DNA of 64,000 nucleotides from Callaeas wilsoni (Eukaryota; Chordata; Aves; Passeriformes; Callaeidae). Under the pieces are notes generated by a model, which had not been told where the DNA came from, did not search any database, and saw only the letters and a program-made list of their open reading frames with translations. The translations under genes and the position numbers were made by a program. Shown here piece after piece: positions 39,701-51,938 of this stretch. The stretch is taken from the NCBI GenBank assembly GCA_013398955.1, contig VWPU01012724.1:62001-126000 (forward strand). Reading direction: 5' to 3'. Position 1 is the first letter of the stretch; each line of letters begins with the position of its first letter.

Positions 39701-42568
39701 GATTATACCACACAAAATCCCCACACCCTAGCTGGTAAGAAGCTGGCATTCGCCAAAATCAGGTGCACTATCGTCCTTGATTAGCATAACATGGCGAAAG
39801 AAAGTGTCTAAAGTCATACTGAAGCTATTTTTCAAATTATTAGATCAATAAAATTAATGTCTATCATCTATTTCAAGGTTGATTACTATGAGGAAAACAA
39901 TCCTTTAATATTTATATGTAAACATGTTTTTAAAATAATGCCTAAATAAGAGAAATTGTGTTACTATTCTCACATGGTAATTCTACATAAAAAGTCAAGT
40001 TGAAATATAAATAGAATCTTGTCATTTACATTTTGTATTCAAAAGGCACAATATTTATTCTTAACTAGAAGTCACTAAAAGTGCAATTATTCCAAGACTT
40101 AACACTATGAGAATTGTTCGACTTGCAGAACAGAATAGCAGCTGGAGTCATGTTACTACCTGAAATACAACAGAAAGCAGGACTGAGATAAACAGTCAAT
40201 GTAAACATATGTCTCAGCTATTATTCACTCATGTATAATTCCAACAATGTACTTTTTTCTGCGCAAGACATTCTAGAATAAGTACAAAACTAATTTTCTC
40301 GCTAATAATGTGGAGAGCAGGCAGATCCACAAATCTGTTTTTGTTCACTAGCTATGCAAATTTGCCTTTTGTAACATCACAGAAAGCCAGAAAATTATGG
40401 AGAAAGGAAGGAAAATAACTGATGCCAACCATGAGCACATAACAGAGCAAATGGAAGAAATTCTTTTTGTCTAACTGCAGGATGGCAGCATTGTGACTGA
40501 CACCATTTAGTTGGTTGCTTAGCTCTCTGGTCAGCAGACTAAAATTGCAGTGAGAAGACAAGACTAGGCATTCTACCATATGACCACAGTGCTTCTATTT
40601 CTGTTGCATTTCTTCATCAGAGAGAAGACAACTTCAGGGTTAGACCTTCCTATAAACATGTCAGTATGAATAAATTTGTATCTTTTACTCAAATCAATAA
40701 AACCTTCCAACTATTTCCATGGTTCTGGAAAAAACAAAGTTTCTAAAACCTTGCAGATTATTCCTTGAAATAAAAGGATGGGATTCAAGCCTACAGGTTT
40801 GGAGGTTTTTTGTTGGTTTGGTTTTTTTTTCCTATTGGTTAACAAAACCATGAAGAAACAAGAGACTAAATCAGTGGTAGACACTAACAAGTCCTCAATA
40901 GAGAATTTGAATTGAGGGAACTAGAATCCAGGTTAATTCAAGACAGAAAAAGACCACTTGTCAATGTATCAGCTGCAAAGAGTCAGATGTCACAAGAACC
41001 CAAGTTCTTTGCCATGGGTGAAGCTCCAAGGCACATCCTGAGATAGGGCTGTGTCAGAAATAGAAAGAAACAATAATAAAAGAAAACACTTGATGGAGTT
41101 ACCTGCATCTCATCTTCAAACAGACAAAAAAGCCCTAAGTCAGAGGTGATGGAAGAAGATTTTGGTTTGAGGCTTAGATGCTTAAGGTAGATGCTAACCA
41201 TTTCCAAGACAAAAGCAGCTTTCTTCCTATCAAGTACAAGTAACAGGAAAGGGAAGCTGTTTTCCTTTCAGTGCAATAGAACATGCTACAAAACTACATT
41301 CTGAACTCCAAGAACAGGAATGGTTGTTAGCAGAACTTTCAGTGTCTGCAAAGGAGGTCTACCACGTCTTCGTTGTTCTCTGCATCTTGAGTCCATCACG
41401 AGCTCCAGCCCAAGCTCAGAGAGAAGACCTTAGAAAGGAGACATCCAAAAGACAGTATCTTTGGTGCAGCCACACCCCACGAGCAGATGCAAATCCTTGT
41501 GTCATGGTCCCAGCCTGGTGCTGTTGTCACACAAAAGGTTCTCATGGAAACTTCTGTTGCTTGTGTTTTGCAGACTTCTCTGAAGTCAGTCTTGGCTAGG
41601 AAATATGTCTTTCTGAAACACAATGAAGTCACACTTCTTAGAGGGCATCAAGTCAGCTGAGCAGATGGGCATAAAGGCAAGCACTATCTGCTTCAGAGCT
41701 TTTTTTTTTAATAGATTTTCATGCAAGCATCCCAAAAGCAAAAGCGAGCGTTGTATATAACAGTGGCAAATAGAGGGGTAGACAAAGCTAAGTGACCCCT
41801 TTGGTGCTGTAGGTATAAAATGAGTTCCATCACAAAGCAAGATCACTGTTTCAGGTTCAGCTGGAGTTTCATGTAAATAGCACTTCCTTCAGATTCTCTC
41901 TAAAGTTCCAGTCTCAACAAGCTCTAGGTCAGCTACACTTACCTCTATCAGTGCTATCTTAAGATGGGCCTTCATAGTAACCAGTCTATGATAGGTTAAA
42001 ATTGGACAAGCTGCCAACCTTTCCTAAAGCAGGAAAGGTTCATATTAAAGTCAGTGTTTTTATTCAAATCTTTATTTTCTCATCATTTCCTGATTTTGGG
42101 GAACCTGTTACAGCTCCTGAGGAAGCTGAATGAGTAGTAAGATCCTCTCTGTCAGTTTCCCAAGGGCACATTTTCTCCACACATCCTTAGTTCAAATTGT
42201 ACCAAGAGTTTCATCCATCTCTGACTCAGGTGGACTCAAAGGTCACCATAGAGATTTAATTCAAAACAAATCCTTGTCCCAGCTTCAATTTTGTAGTCTG
42301 GTCAGTAGTGGAAAACCTAAAGTAAATCTGCAATACAATAAAATAGTTCTATCTCTATCACAAATTATAGTCACTAGACATTTTTCTCAATGTCTATATA
42401 TAATCATAAAAATTTTAAGACATTTCAATGATTCATGACACTGATTAGGAATAAAAAACATATCACAGTCCTGAAAATGTGAAATCTTTGCAAATTATAG
42501 AAGAACAAGGCTCACATTCATTTAAGTTTTATAACACAGTTTTATGATGTCCTAATTAAATTATTTAC
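36701..42568. other. Unique sequence, no gene recognised
   Basis: AT-rich with only short ORFs. A small cluster of degenerate TATCTGAAAAT units lies at 38,292-38,336 and a T-rich run near 40,805-40,830. Nothing else could be named. Confidence 0.55.
38292..38336 (+). repeat. Degenerate short tandem repeat
   Basis: Imperfect units related to TATCTGAAAAT and TGATGAAAA recur three to four times. It is low-complexity and likely slippage-derived. Confidence 0.7.
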
Positions 42569-42573
42569 TAACC
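42569..42573 (+). repeat. Target-site duplication, left copy
   Basis: TAACC directly precedes the TG end of the LTR and is repeated exactly after its CA end at 43,227-43,231. A 5-bp duplication is the size usual for class III (ERVL-like) integrations. Confidence 0.9.
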
Positions 42574-43226
42574 TGTTCTGGTTTGGACACAAATTTAGGA
42601 GGAAACAATCTGAAAAGGGTGTCTCGCCTGCCTGCCTGCCAGGCAAGCAGGTCCCGGCAGCCCCTTCCCCCATGGGTTCGAGAAATAATTTCTCAAATGA
42701 AAGTGAAAAAACCCCTATTTATTTAACACACCGAGTCTCCCACAGGCACGGGACAGAAAAGGATACTGAAACCCCCTCTTGTCCTCAGAAGGAGGCTGGT
42801 GGATTCTGTATAGTCCCTTCTGTCTGTAAAACTTAGCTTCTCCCACAGTCTTACACTGGGCAGGGTCCAGTCAGCCCCCCTGGAGAGCACTGCCGAGCAT
42901 CCCAGAGATGATAAGCTGGTCTTGGATGAAGAAGCAAGCCGAACACAGTCCAAAAAGGAACAGAAGCCACTGAGGCAGATCGCAGTCCCTTTCTGCTGAA
43001 TGCTGAAGAGCCAGAGAGGAAAACTCTTTCCTCTCTCCTCCTAACTGGTACAAACTGCCAGCCCAGAGAAGGAAAAGTATGTAAACATCTAACTGCAAGG
43101 TCAAACTAGCCACTGTGAAGAGTTCCTCTGGCTTTCGTCTCCCTTCGCAGTTCAAAGTTACAGGAGTCATGTCTGGGCATAAAGCAGATGATAGGGGATA
43201 CAATATCATAAGGTCACCCCAAGACA
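42574..43226 (-). mobile_element. Solo LTR of a songbird-type endogenous retrovirus (ERVL-like)
   Basis: A 653-bp element with canonical ends. On the minus strand it begins TGTCTTGGGGTGACC and ends GTCCAAACCAGAACA. It is bracketed by perfect 5-bp TAACC duplications, which fixes both ends to the base and fits the class III (ERVL) integration habit. An AATAAA signal lies about 500 bp from the 5' end, leaving about 150 bp of R/U5. A short CCTG-repeat patch (42,625-42,650) lies in that 3' part. No gag, pol or env sequence adjoins it, so the provirus has recombined to a solo LTR. The intact duplication suggests a fairly young insertion. The ORFs inside it are incidental. Confidence 0.9.
42718..42723 (-). 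promoter_or_regulatory. LTR poly(A) signal AATAAA
   Basis: AATAAA on the minus strand inside the solo LTR, followed downstream by T-rich sequence. It sits where the R region of an LTR should end and could still terminate transcripts crossing on the minus strand. Confidence 0.7.
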
Positions 43227-43231
43227 TAACC
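43227..43231 (+). repeat. Target-site duplication, right copy
   Basis: An exact TAACC copy following the CA terminus of the solo LTR. It matches 42,569-42,573. Confidence 0.9.
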
Positions 43232-44890
43232 TTAAAGCGATGACTTTTTCAGCCTTTCTTCCAAATTTTTTAAACTTTCCACTCATTACTAATGGAGGTA
43301 TTGAAGAAATGGATAAAGCAACCCAGACATCCATCCAGGGAGAGAGTACCAGTGGAGAAACTACCAGTCTGGAATGAAGACTGAAAGGAGGACATGTACT
43401 TCTCTCACTCTTTTAGAAATACAAAAGCAACATGTGAGACAAAAAAGTGTAATCAGTGTCCTATTAGAAAACATCAGAGGCCCATATCTCCTTCTTCTCA
43501 CTCCTGCAACTGCAAATGAGTGCATTTAAGCAAAGACAAAACTGCAAAACATCTCTCCTGAGCACTATCCTGAAGCTGTAGCCCTAGGATTTTTCCCAGG
43601 CCCTGTCAAAGTATATACATATTATGTTGTTTAAATTCCTTGACCCAGTTCCATATTTCATAAAATAAATTACTTATCAAAAACTAGAATTCTTCAGAAC
43701 ATTTACGTATACATGCTCCATTTATGAGCAAACTGCAGTTACTAGGATGTAATTTCCATCTTTCTTCCAGTGACTGCCCACATCCATGTCCACACAAATG
43801 ATACTTTAGAAGAACTCTAGGCTCAGCTATCAGGATCTTGATGTCCTTCATTGAGGTAGTAACTGATGGATCATCCTACCAAGTCATGTCTGTAGTGAAT
43901 ATATCTCTGCAGAAATGCAAATCTTAGAAGACTAGGATTCAGCTCCAGAGCTGTACTGAGTAAATGCTGTGATAGAAGACATTTTTCAGTGAGGTCTCAG
44001 ACACAGCTTGAGCTCTAATGCAGTTTTTTGTCAAGGTACAAAACGCTTTGGCTGTGTGAAAATGGATTTTCCTTTGGATCTGTAGATATTAATACAAACA
44101 GAACTTCCCAAGTCTAGGAGTGAGCACTGTAAACATAATAAGAAAGAGTTCTCTTAACCAAAGTTGTAAGGTGTGACTTCCCTCTTGCAGGAATTAAATT
44201 TAGCCTTGAATATTGTCTTTAGGTGGCAGCAGGCAAAGGAGAAGCAGACACAGGCTTGATGTCAGAAATATATCTGAGGTGTACTCTTGACACCATCTGA
44301 TCCAAGAATCTGAAAGTCTAAACATTTCTTCTTTGTATTTATCAGACAGGTTCCCTGTCCCATTTCAGATTCCCATTTTGCCAAAGAATGTTCTCCTGCA
44401 CCTGAAGAAAAGCAGGAATCCTGTACCAGTTTCTTAGCATTGAACATAACAATATTGTCACCATAAAACAAGACTACCTCAGAAGCAGATCCAAAATGTT
44501 CTACAGGCTCTGAAATTGCATATTCATGTTGGATTTTCATTCCTCTCAGAACCAGTGTCATCCTCCTGGCTGCTGAAACAGATCACAAAAACAGAAGGCC
44601 TGTGGGGGTCTGGCACATCAAATCAGGACTGTGGGAGATGCTGAAAAGGGCACTGGTGCTTACTGATGCTGGCTTGATCTATTCAAAAAACTGGAGTGCA
44701 TCATTGTGAGAACTGATGTGTTTGATAGAGATGATGCCTGCCTGAAGAATGGGTCGTTCTTAGCCAAAATCATCAAAGAATCTGAAGGCACAGTAACCCT
44801 GAGACATCATAAAAGTACACTCTATCTTGAAACATAGTGGGGATAGAGCAGTGACTAAATTATAAACCACCTTGTAGAATTAGTTTAGGA
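43232..44890. other. Unclassified sequence between LTR and CR1
   Basis: No gene was recognised. The minus-strand ORF at 44,262-44,561 (99 codons) has balanced composition but no motif I can place, and is within the range expected by chance. No repeat family could be assigned. Confidence 0.5.
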
Positions 44891-45029
44891 AAACAAATAT
44901 TCAAAAAACATGTGGATGTGGCTCTCAGGGATAAGGTTAAGTGTTGAGCATGACAGTGTTGGGTTAGCCATTGGACTCAATGAATTGAAAGGCCTTTTCC
45001 AACATTAAAAATTCTATGACTATGATTCC
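44891..45029 (+). mobile_element. Short CR1 LINE 3' end
   Basis: A fragment of about 140 bp in forward CR1 orientation. It contains 'tcaaaaaacatgtggatgtg', 'gacagtgttgggttagcc', 'ttggactcaatga' and 'aggccttttccaac', then the tail ATTCTATG-ACTATG-ATTCC. That tail is the avian octamer terminus, so the 3' end is intact while the rest is lost through 5' truncation. It is the only CR1 copy in the window on the plus strand. Confidence 0.9.
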
Positions 45030-47310
45030 GTCATCTCCACTGAGACAGACATACAGAACTGGAACACAAATCCTTTAAGACTGTAGTTCAAAATCAAAAC
45101 TGGAGCCACACTAACACTCAGAGAATAGTCTTTTTTGTCATTTAGGTTGTACAAACAGAATGCTGTACAGTTGGAAAGAGATGCTTCCTATGCTCTCCAA
45201 AGCTACCTTTCCTTCATTTTTCACACAAGAAACAATTGCCTACAAATAATATATCAAAGATCATCTAGTGCAGTACAAGAACTTAGGAAGACAGTTTTCT
45301 TTTTTCTGGCTTAATTTAACACAGTTTAGCATACTTTGTAATAATACTTTTCATCCAGACCTGATGTTCTGTTAGGAGAAGACAAAAAAAGTCCATTACA
45401 ATCCCCAGCATACATTCTATATTGCATTAAGGGTTAAACCACTGTACAAATGCTTACTTAGCTAGCATATTAAAATTTGTCAATACCTGTTGAACCTCAA
45501 AGATTAACTTTCTACCACAGGAGGAGTAATATTTGCATGAGGCTTACACTTCATTTTAGTTGTCACGGGCATTCTGTGGGAGTCATGAAGTACTTGTCCT
45601 GTCACATGAAGGTATTAAAAAAAATAAATGCTGGGCAATGACCCACAGATTTAGTTATCATCTGCCTTCAGTGATGATGGTACTCTGCAGTGTTGAGAAC
45701 TTACAGAGTTTAAAGAAATATTTTCTCTCAAAACAGTGGTATTGCTAAAAACAAAGTTCATCTAAGTGTATGTTGAGAGGAAGAAAATGTTGCTTTAGGT
45801 TTTAGCAATGGTAGAGCTATAAAATCAGTTATATCTGTATGCACTACAGAATGAAAATAATTCACTAACAATCCCCTTCACAATGATAACCAACCACCAA
45901 AACATCAAACAAAAGGCTGGAAAACTTTACTGAATCAGATGCTTGTAAGTCTTCTGACAAATGTGTCAGCTATGGGCATTTTAGTCAGCAATTTCAGTAA
46001 CAACCAAATGGCCTTTTGTATACTGCACATGAAGACAGCCTTCAATTGGCACAGAGAATAATAAATCCCAGGCTTTTGAACCTTTAATTCTCACTCTTTT
46101 CTGGATGTGTTGGAAGAGATAAATGGAAGCTTTACCGATCTCCTTGCTCACATCGATCCAGAATGTAATTTTATCCAAAAATTTTATAAATTGCATGCCT
46201 CATTTAAAAATCTGTAATCAAACGTTGCCTTCCAATGTAGGTCATCAGCACAATTCTCAGAACAACTTCAAGACAGCAGGCTGTATGCATGGCATAACAA
46301 TGCTCACAAATAACTACCCAATGGCAAAGACATGCACACTGTATCAAAACCCAGTTTGAGGGGTGGTTTGGAAATGTTCAGACTCAGAATGCTTTGAAGC
46401 TGGGTGCTTCATAAATGCATTGCTTTGGGCAAGGCATATGTATCAGCTGTGGGTAAAACCCTGTCAATAACAGTCTGCTTAAAAAAAACCCCACAACAAC
46501 AACAAATCCCCACAAGTCACCTTTTGTCTCCAAAGAACCACAAAGGATGGAGTCAGAGGAAGGACAAATTCAAACCAAATGAATAGTCTGATTATCAGTA
46601 GTAATTCTGCCAATTTATTGAAATTATGCCAAGTTTAGTCCAGATTTACGTTGCAGTTCTCATGAAAACCTGAGCGTACAGAACTCAGTCAAGGAAAAGA
46701 TGCCAGAAATATTATTTTCTAAAGTAAATTTTTGCACTTTTGATAACCCTGATTCCTGACATTCATGTGTCCAGAGAATAAAAGAGGTGGAGAAAAATGA
46801 ACCATTTCAAACATGTATGCCAATTATGATTATCCAGGAGAAGTACCCTTCTACTGACAGGCCAGCTGGCTGCTGTTTCATTACTCAACACCTAAACTAT
46901 TACTTTATGTGATCAGTATTTTAAAGGGAGAGAAAATAAATCTCTTGGGAGCACTAGAATAATGCTGGCAGTTCTTAGCAAGACTTATTAAAAAACAAAA
47001 GCTTCCAAAAAAAAAATCTGGGCTTGCGGACATGACATATTGCTCAGGTTTATTTCCAGATGGCCCAGAAAGGATCAACTTGCACATCCAAAAGAGACTT
47101 GGTTCAGGAACTCCTGCTGTCACTACTGTCAAACAGTGCCCTTGTGATAAATTGTCTTAAGAGTTTGATACAGACTGCTATTTCTAACATTGAAGAGAAC
47201 TCTGTATTACATTATCTTTTCCCTGAATCTCTTAGAAATACTGAATGTACATATAAGACAATTGAGAAAAGAAACAGAACTTATGAGTTTTTCAAAAGCG
47301 TATATCTGCT

Positions 47311-47334
47311 AAAAAAAAAAAAAAAAAAAAAAAA
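47311..47334 (+). repeat. A24 homopolymer
   Basis: The longest uninterrupted A run in the window. There is no AATAAA within the preceding 40 bp and no obvious flanking duplication, so a retrocopy origin is not supported. Its length suggests it is polymorphic. Confidence 0.95.
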
Positions 47335-47446
47335 CAGTAGTTACTGTAAAAGCTGCCTATTGACAAATTTGAGTCCTGTAATTCAATTTGTTCAGGTAAC
47401 ACAGCATACTAGAGCAGTAGTATTAAATCAGTAACTTAACTGCACC

Positions 47447-47459
47447 TTTTTTTTTTTTT
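47447..47459 (+). repeat. T13 homopolymer
   Basis: Thirteen T residues about 110 bp downstream of the A24 run. The two are complementary and could pair in single-stranded DNA or RNA, but homopolymers are common and no role is implied. Confidence 0.9.
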
Positions 47460-48560
47460 ACAGAATTTGGTGTCTCAAATTGCTTTTCTTCTTGTTTTAG
47501 AAAATAAATTTTGCAGCTTACACACAGTAAACTGATAGCTATTATAAAATTCCAGTAGGGCAGAAACATATTGATTTGTTTTCAGTACACTGAAGCTGAG
47601 ACAAGAATGCATAGATGTCTGCAGTAAGTCTTGCTATCAAAGCTACTTTCCTTCAGAATGTCCACCTATTATAATTATAATAAATAGCATATAAATAGAA
47701 TTCAATGCCACTGGGAAAGACTTACAAATAAAGTTGCTTTCCTTTTAACACAGACGAAAAATTCAAGAAATAAACAGCAAAACCTAAGCATTAAGATATA
47801 AAAGCCTTAAAAAAACCCCAACAAACCCTTCTGAAAAATAAAAATAGTATTTCAAATTACTCTCATATCCCTTTTCCCCTTCACAACATCAGACCTTCCA
47901 GAAAGAAGGATTTTCACACACCAAGCTAAGCCAATATTAAGTTTGTAAGTAATAGAAGACTCCCAAGATTAAGAAGCCCCCAACTATAGCTTAGAATTAT
48001 CATTCTTTAAATATTATGAAAAAGCCAAGCTGAACATCAGAGAAAAAGTAAAAAAAACTGTGAGAGGAGGAAGGAATTTATTCAGGCTGCTCATCAATCT
48101 ACAAACACTAATTGATGAAAGCAGTGTTCTGATAGCCATGCATTTCAATGCATGCTTCTAAACAGCCATTTATTCTTACAGTTACTTATGAACTTCATCA
48201 GAGCCTGACTTCAAATGCCATGTTAAATGCTGTATTTCAAATGCAAAACCAGAAATGTAAACAGTGGCCCAATAAAGATGCTGATTTATATGAACTCATC
48301 ACAGCCATAATTACTGCAAAAAAATCTACAGATTCAGATGCATGAGGAATAACTTACCTTGGAAAAATAAATGACTGAAGAACACACTATAAAAAAAAAA
48401 AATACCTGAGGACTGGATTTTTCAGCTATCTCTTTAGAACAGAGACTACAGGCGTGACCTCAAATAAACACTAAGTCTAAATAATCAGAGACCCCGGAAG
48501 AAGTGTGGAGAAAGACTCAGGGTGAAGAGGCAATATAACATTTTTTGACCAAGCAGACAT

Positions 48561-48600
48561 CACAGGAAACACAGGAAACACATAATTCAACACAGGAAAA
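48561..48600 (+). repeat. Short imperfect ACAGGAAAC repeat
   Basis: ACAGGAAAC occurs twice head to tail, with a third related ACAGGAAAA after a short gap. GGAA cores are ETS-type motifs, but the array is too short to infer function. Confidence 0.7.
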
Positions 48601-49794
48601 ATGTGAAAGAGATGAAAGGAACAGAGTCCACTGAAGGTCTGGAAATACCATTCTAATCACGGGAAATGACACCTGGTTTACAGACAGGTCTGACAAATGT
48701 ACTTCTCACCTAAGGTCATCCAAATGTTTCAGTCTATGAGTGAGTCCAAATACAAAATATCTGAGCTGACCTTTTTTCTGCACTGCAACCTGTCACATCT
48801 ACCACATGGATGTGAATGGTAATATGAATTATTTCTTTGAATAGTTTACTATCATTTTCATTTAGATGACTATGATGCTGATGACATTTCATAAGTTTCA
48901 ATGATTCTTTCTCCAAAACTAGGGATTTGATCACAATTTGTACTCTTTGTGTTGCAAAACACAAAAAGTAGAAACACTGTCTACGTCTGTTCTGCAGAGA
49001 GATGCGATGGAATGTCACACCAGTTTGTGCCATAGCTCAGCAGGTTGGGAGTTTACTGTTTTGAAATAGTTATCCATATACCCACATCACCTAGAGCTGT
49101 TACCTGAGCTTTTTCTGCCTTTTTCCTTCAAAGCAGCAAGGAAATCCTAGAACATTTCTGAACTGCTACAATCCTTAACATCCAGTCAGTGAATGCAATA
49201 AAATAGACACACAAACCATCCTTTTCTCTTTGTGCATCTTCAGTTTCTCTGCTACGCACTTACAGCAGGACATAGGACATGCTATTCACATTAACGCGTT
49301 CAGGAGTAATCCCAAGAACAAATGGTGTTATCACAGATGTGCAATGTATCATCTGACTGGTTACTGCAGGATGGCCTGTTTTGTGATGAAGAATTAGGTG
49401 ATACCACCCATTCATCTGGAAGTTTTCAGTATAGTTTCCATTTGTAGTTTGTTTTAGACATCATTTTGATTACTTCAGCCTGGGAAAAGTCTAACACAGA
49501 AATCATCCAAGATTTTTCAAGAAATGGTGAATAGAAGCTTGAACAAAATAAATCACTTTTAGCAAGTGGAAAGCTTCAAGGAGTAATTTGACATTTGAAG
49601 AAAAGGTAGCATCAAATAAAGAAAAGACTTGCCATGTTGCCCTTCACAATCCTACTCTTACAACAAGAAGTACAATGCCCAGAGGTGGTACGTGTAACAC
49701 AGCTGAAGCAGACATGCCTAGGAATGGGCATGATGCCTTGTAGAGGCTGACCTGGAACAGAGGCTGGACAGAGTGAAAGGATAAAGGGTAGGTA

Positions 49795-49800
49795 TTTATT
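49795..49800 (-). promoter_or_regulatory. LTR poly(A) signal AATAAA
   Basis: A minus-strand AATAAA about 95 bp downstream of the TATA-like box, as expected for the end of R in a compact LTR. Confidence 0.7.
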
Positions 49801-49890
49801 GAAAGGCCTGCACAGGGTACACCTTGGGCAGTGCAGGAGTCTCGCAGAGACTACACCCAGGATGGACACAGTCACACGTTTTTCAGACAG

Positions 49891-49898
49891 ATATAAGT
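49891..49898 (-). promoter_or_regulatory. LTR TATA-like box
   Basis: ACTTATAT on the minus strand lies just downstream of the octamer motif and upstream of the predicted R region. A start site would be expected about 25-30 bp further on, near 49,865. Confidence 0.45.
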
Positions 49899-49905
49899 TT
49901 TGTCC

Positions 49906-49913
49906 ATTTGCAT
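49906..49913 (-). promoter_or_regulatory. Octamer motif ATGCAAAT in LTR U3
   Basis: A perfect 8/8 match to the POU-factor octamer on the minus strand, 8 bp upstream of the TATA-like box. This spacing is typical of octamer-driven promoters. An inverted CCAAT lies a further 20 bp or so upstream. Binding is inferred from motif only. Confidence 0.5.
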
Positions 49914-50070
49914 ATCAGAGGTTAATTGTCCAATTACAGCTTCAGGCACTGCAGTCCCATTCTCTTAGTTTGCTCCCCACCCAACTCACTTTTGTTTACA
50001 TTTCTCAGGGCCTGAGACAGTGAGGTGTCCTTGATTCTCAGGCCTAGAGAGGAATTGTTGTGTCTGACCA

Positions 50071-51914
50071 AAATGGGAAAAGCAGTAGCTAACACTCTAT
50101 GTGGAGTTCAGAGTTACACACTAAAGAATTGCAGGATTACAAATATATGAAAATATAAAAGCTAAAATCCTAAGGCATCAGGCATGCTGGCTGTTCAGAA
50201 ACCAGCAGTGAGCATACAGACCTGAAATGCAATGACTTTGCACTCCCTCGTGCCAACCATAAACAATCCCCACTGCGGGAATCTGGTTTTACCCTCAACT
50301 ATTTGATGAATGTTCTTCACAATTAAATATAATTAATCATAACATGACCCCACTCTGACAGGCGTGATAGAAATGGAACAAAATTAAACCTTTACCTCAG
50401 ATGGTGAAGCCCTTACAGTGGGAAATAAAGAGAAACAAGTCAGAAAACACAGTGAAACAGATGTGTTTGCAGTTTTGGTGATCTCTGAAGTCAAACAGCA
50501 GAAGCTGTCCCAAAATTTTAGATTTCTATGCTGTCCAAGCAAATAAAGGTATTCATGAGGGAGACTTACGATTTTGCTAAGGTGTACCTGAGAATATGAA
50601 AAGCATTTTCCAGACTATGTCATATATTGCAGTTAAAAGGAGAAACTCATTGTATCTTGCATACTTGCAGACTTTATTCAGGAATATCTTTATTAAACAG
50701 TAAACTTCAATCAGGGATTTGACTGAAATTTCTGTAGATTGAGGGAGTCTTTGAAGCCACTATACAATATTGTGAGATAGACAATCAAATAAGATTATGA
50801 TTATGTACTGTTTATCCTGCAGTCTAAAAACAATATGACTTCTTTAAAGAAGGCAAATGACAAGCCGTAAAATGCAAAAATTTGATTAAACACGAAAAAA
50901 GTGTTCAAGAACACAAATCAGGATTTAAAAATTAATAAAAACAGAGGAGATGGAGGTGTGAAGACCTGTCCTGATTAAATACTATCTTTAACACGCATCT
51001 AGACAGGAAAATCTTTTGCTTAGGTAGGAAAATAATATTTCAACATAGGCTGCCAAGATGCCTCCTCCATCTGTCCTTCATGAAAAGACTACCCATTACC
51101 TTCCCATTTGGGTTTCTCTCCTATTCTTTGGACACTACGCCTTAAAACTAGGCTGCTTTTCTTAATGGTTATGCAGGTCAGGGATCTTCTGTCAATATTC
51201 TGATAAAGAGCTCACTTGCACCAGTCATGCACACATATTTATCCTTGGATTGCAACAAGCATTGGTTTTTGATGAGTAGAAGTGGACTTACAGAATGAAG
51301 ATCACAGGAACTAGAGGATCTATTGATTTTTTTGCTCACCTAATTTAAAAGAGGGCATGTAATAAAACCAAACAGAGATTTGAGCTTCTTGTTCTCCCAC
51401 TTTCAGATATGAAATGAAGAAAGGTCATGCGCACATGTTAGAAAAGATGTGCTTTTTGGACAAATGTGATACCAGTTGTGTCAAAGTTGATGATTATCCA
51501 CGTTTAAAAGACTTTCTGGAGGGTATGAGAACATTCACTACAATTAAATGAAATGGATGTGAAACCTATGTATTTGAAAAGGCTTTTATAACACATAGAA
51601 CAAGTAATAAACAAGTTGCAATAAGACCAAAAAACCAGACTTATTTCTACTATTAAAAAAATAACAGAAAACTCAAAAAAGCCTTTCAGACCCTCAGAAA
51701 ACTAATAGAAGGAATTGGAAGGAGAGGATCATCTTTCCTAATTTAAGTTTTAATTATTGTGCTTCTCATAAAACAAAGGAAGAAGCTACATTACTTATCA
51801 TGTTGAAGAAAATGCTTCTAAAAATAGACACATCTTGTTCTCTAAAAACTTACAGCCAGACTAAGGAGAAGCACAGAACTTACCTGATAGAGTTTGAAGA
51901 CTGAATGGACATTT
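50071..51914. other. Unique sequence, no gene recognised
   Basis: No coding exon, RNA gene or dispersed repeat could be identified. ORFs are short. Confidence 0.5.
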
Positions 51915-51938
51915 TATATATATATATATGTGTGTGTG

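Larger units (their letters stand above)
45030..49730. other. Unique sequence, no gene recognised
   Basis: AT-rich, with only short ORFs and no assignable repeat family. It contains an A24 run (47,311-47,334), a T13 run (47,447-47,459) and small ACAGGAAAC repeats (48,561-48,600). Confidence 0.55.
49731..50070 (-). mobile_element. LTR of a songbird-type endogenous retrovirus with promoter layout
   Basis: On the minus strand the element starts TGGTCAGACACAAC and ends CTACAAGGCATCA, giving TG...CA ends and about 340 bp. In order it shows an ATTGG (inverted CCAAT) motif, a perfect octamer ATGCAAAT, a TATA-like ACTTATAT, a GC-richer block, AATAAA, and about 65 bp of U5-like sequence. This is the U3-R-U5 layout of a retroviral LTR. 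I recall very similar songbird LTRs but cannot name the family securely. No internal retroviral genes adjoin, so it is probably solo. Flanks share AATGGG (49,723-49,728 and 50,072-50,077) but not in register with the TG/CA ends, so the duplication is uncertain. Confidence 0.8.

Noticed and set aside
42675..42681. GGTTCGA, resembling a tRNA B box
   Set aside because: It lies inside the LTR with no A box, acceptor stem or cloverleaf around it.
43080..43100. TGTAAACATCT, resembling a miR-30 seed
   Set aside because: Similarity ends after the first 10-11 bases, there is no hairpin, and it lies in the LTR.
42871..43227. 118-codon minus-strand ORF inside the solo LTR
   Set aside because: It lies within LTR sequence, which does not encode protein in this class. 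It is incidental.
50340..50380. TGTTCCATTTC on the minus strand as an alternative LTR start extending the 49.7-kb element
   Set aside because: The TG end at 50,070 fits the remembered LTR layout better, and the extra 300 bp shows no retroviral feature.
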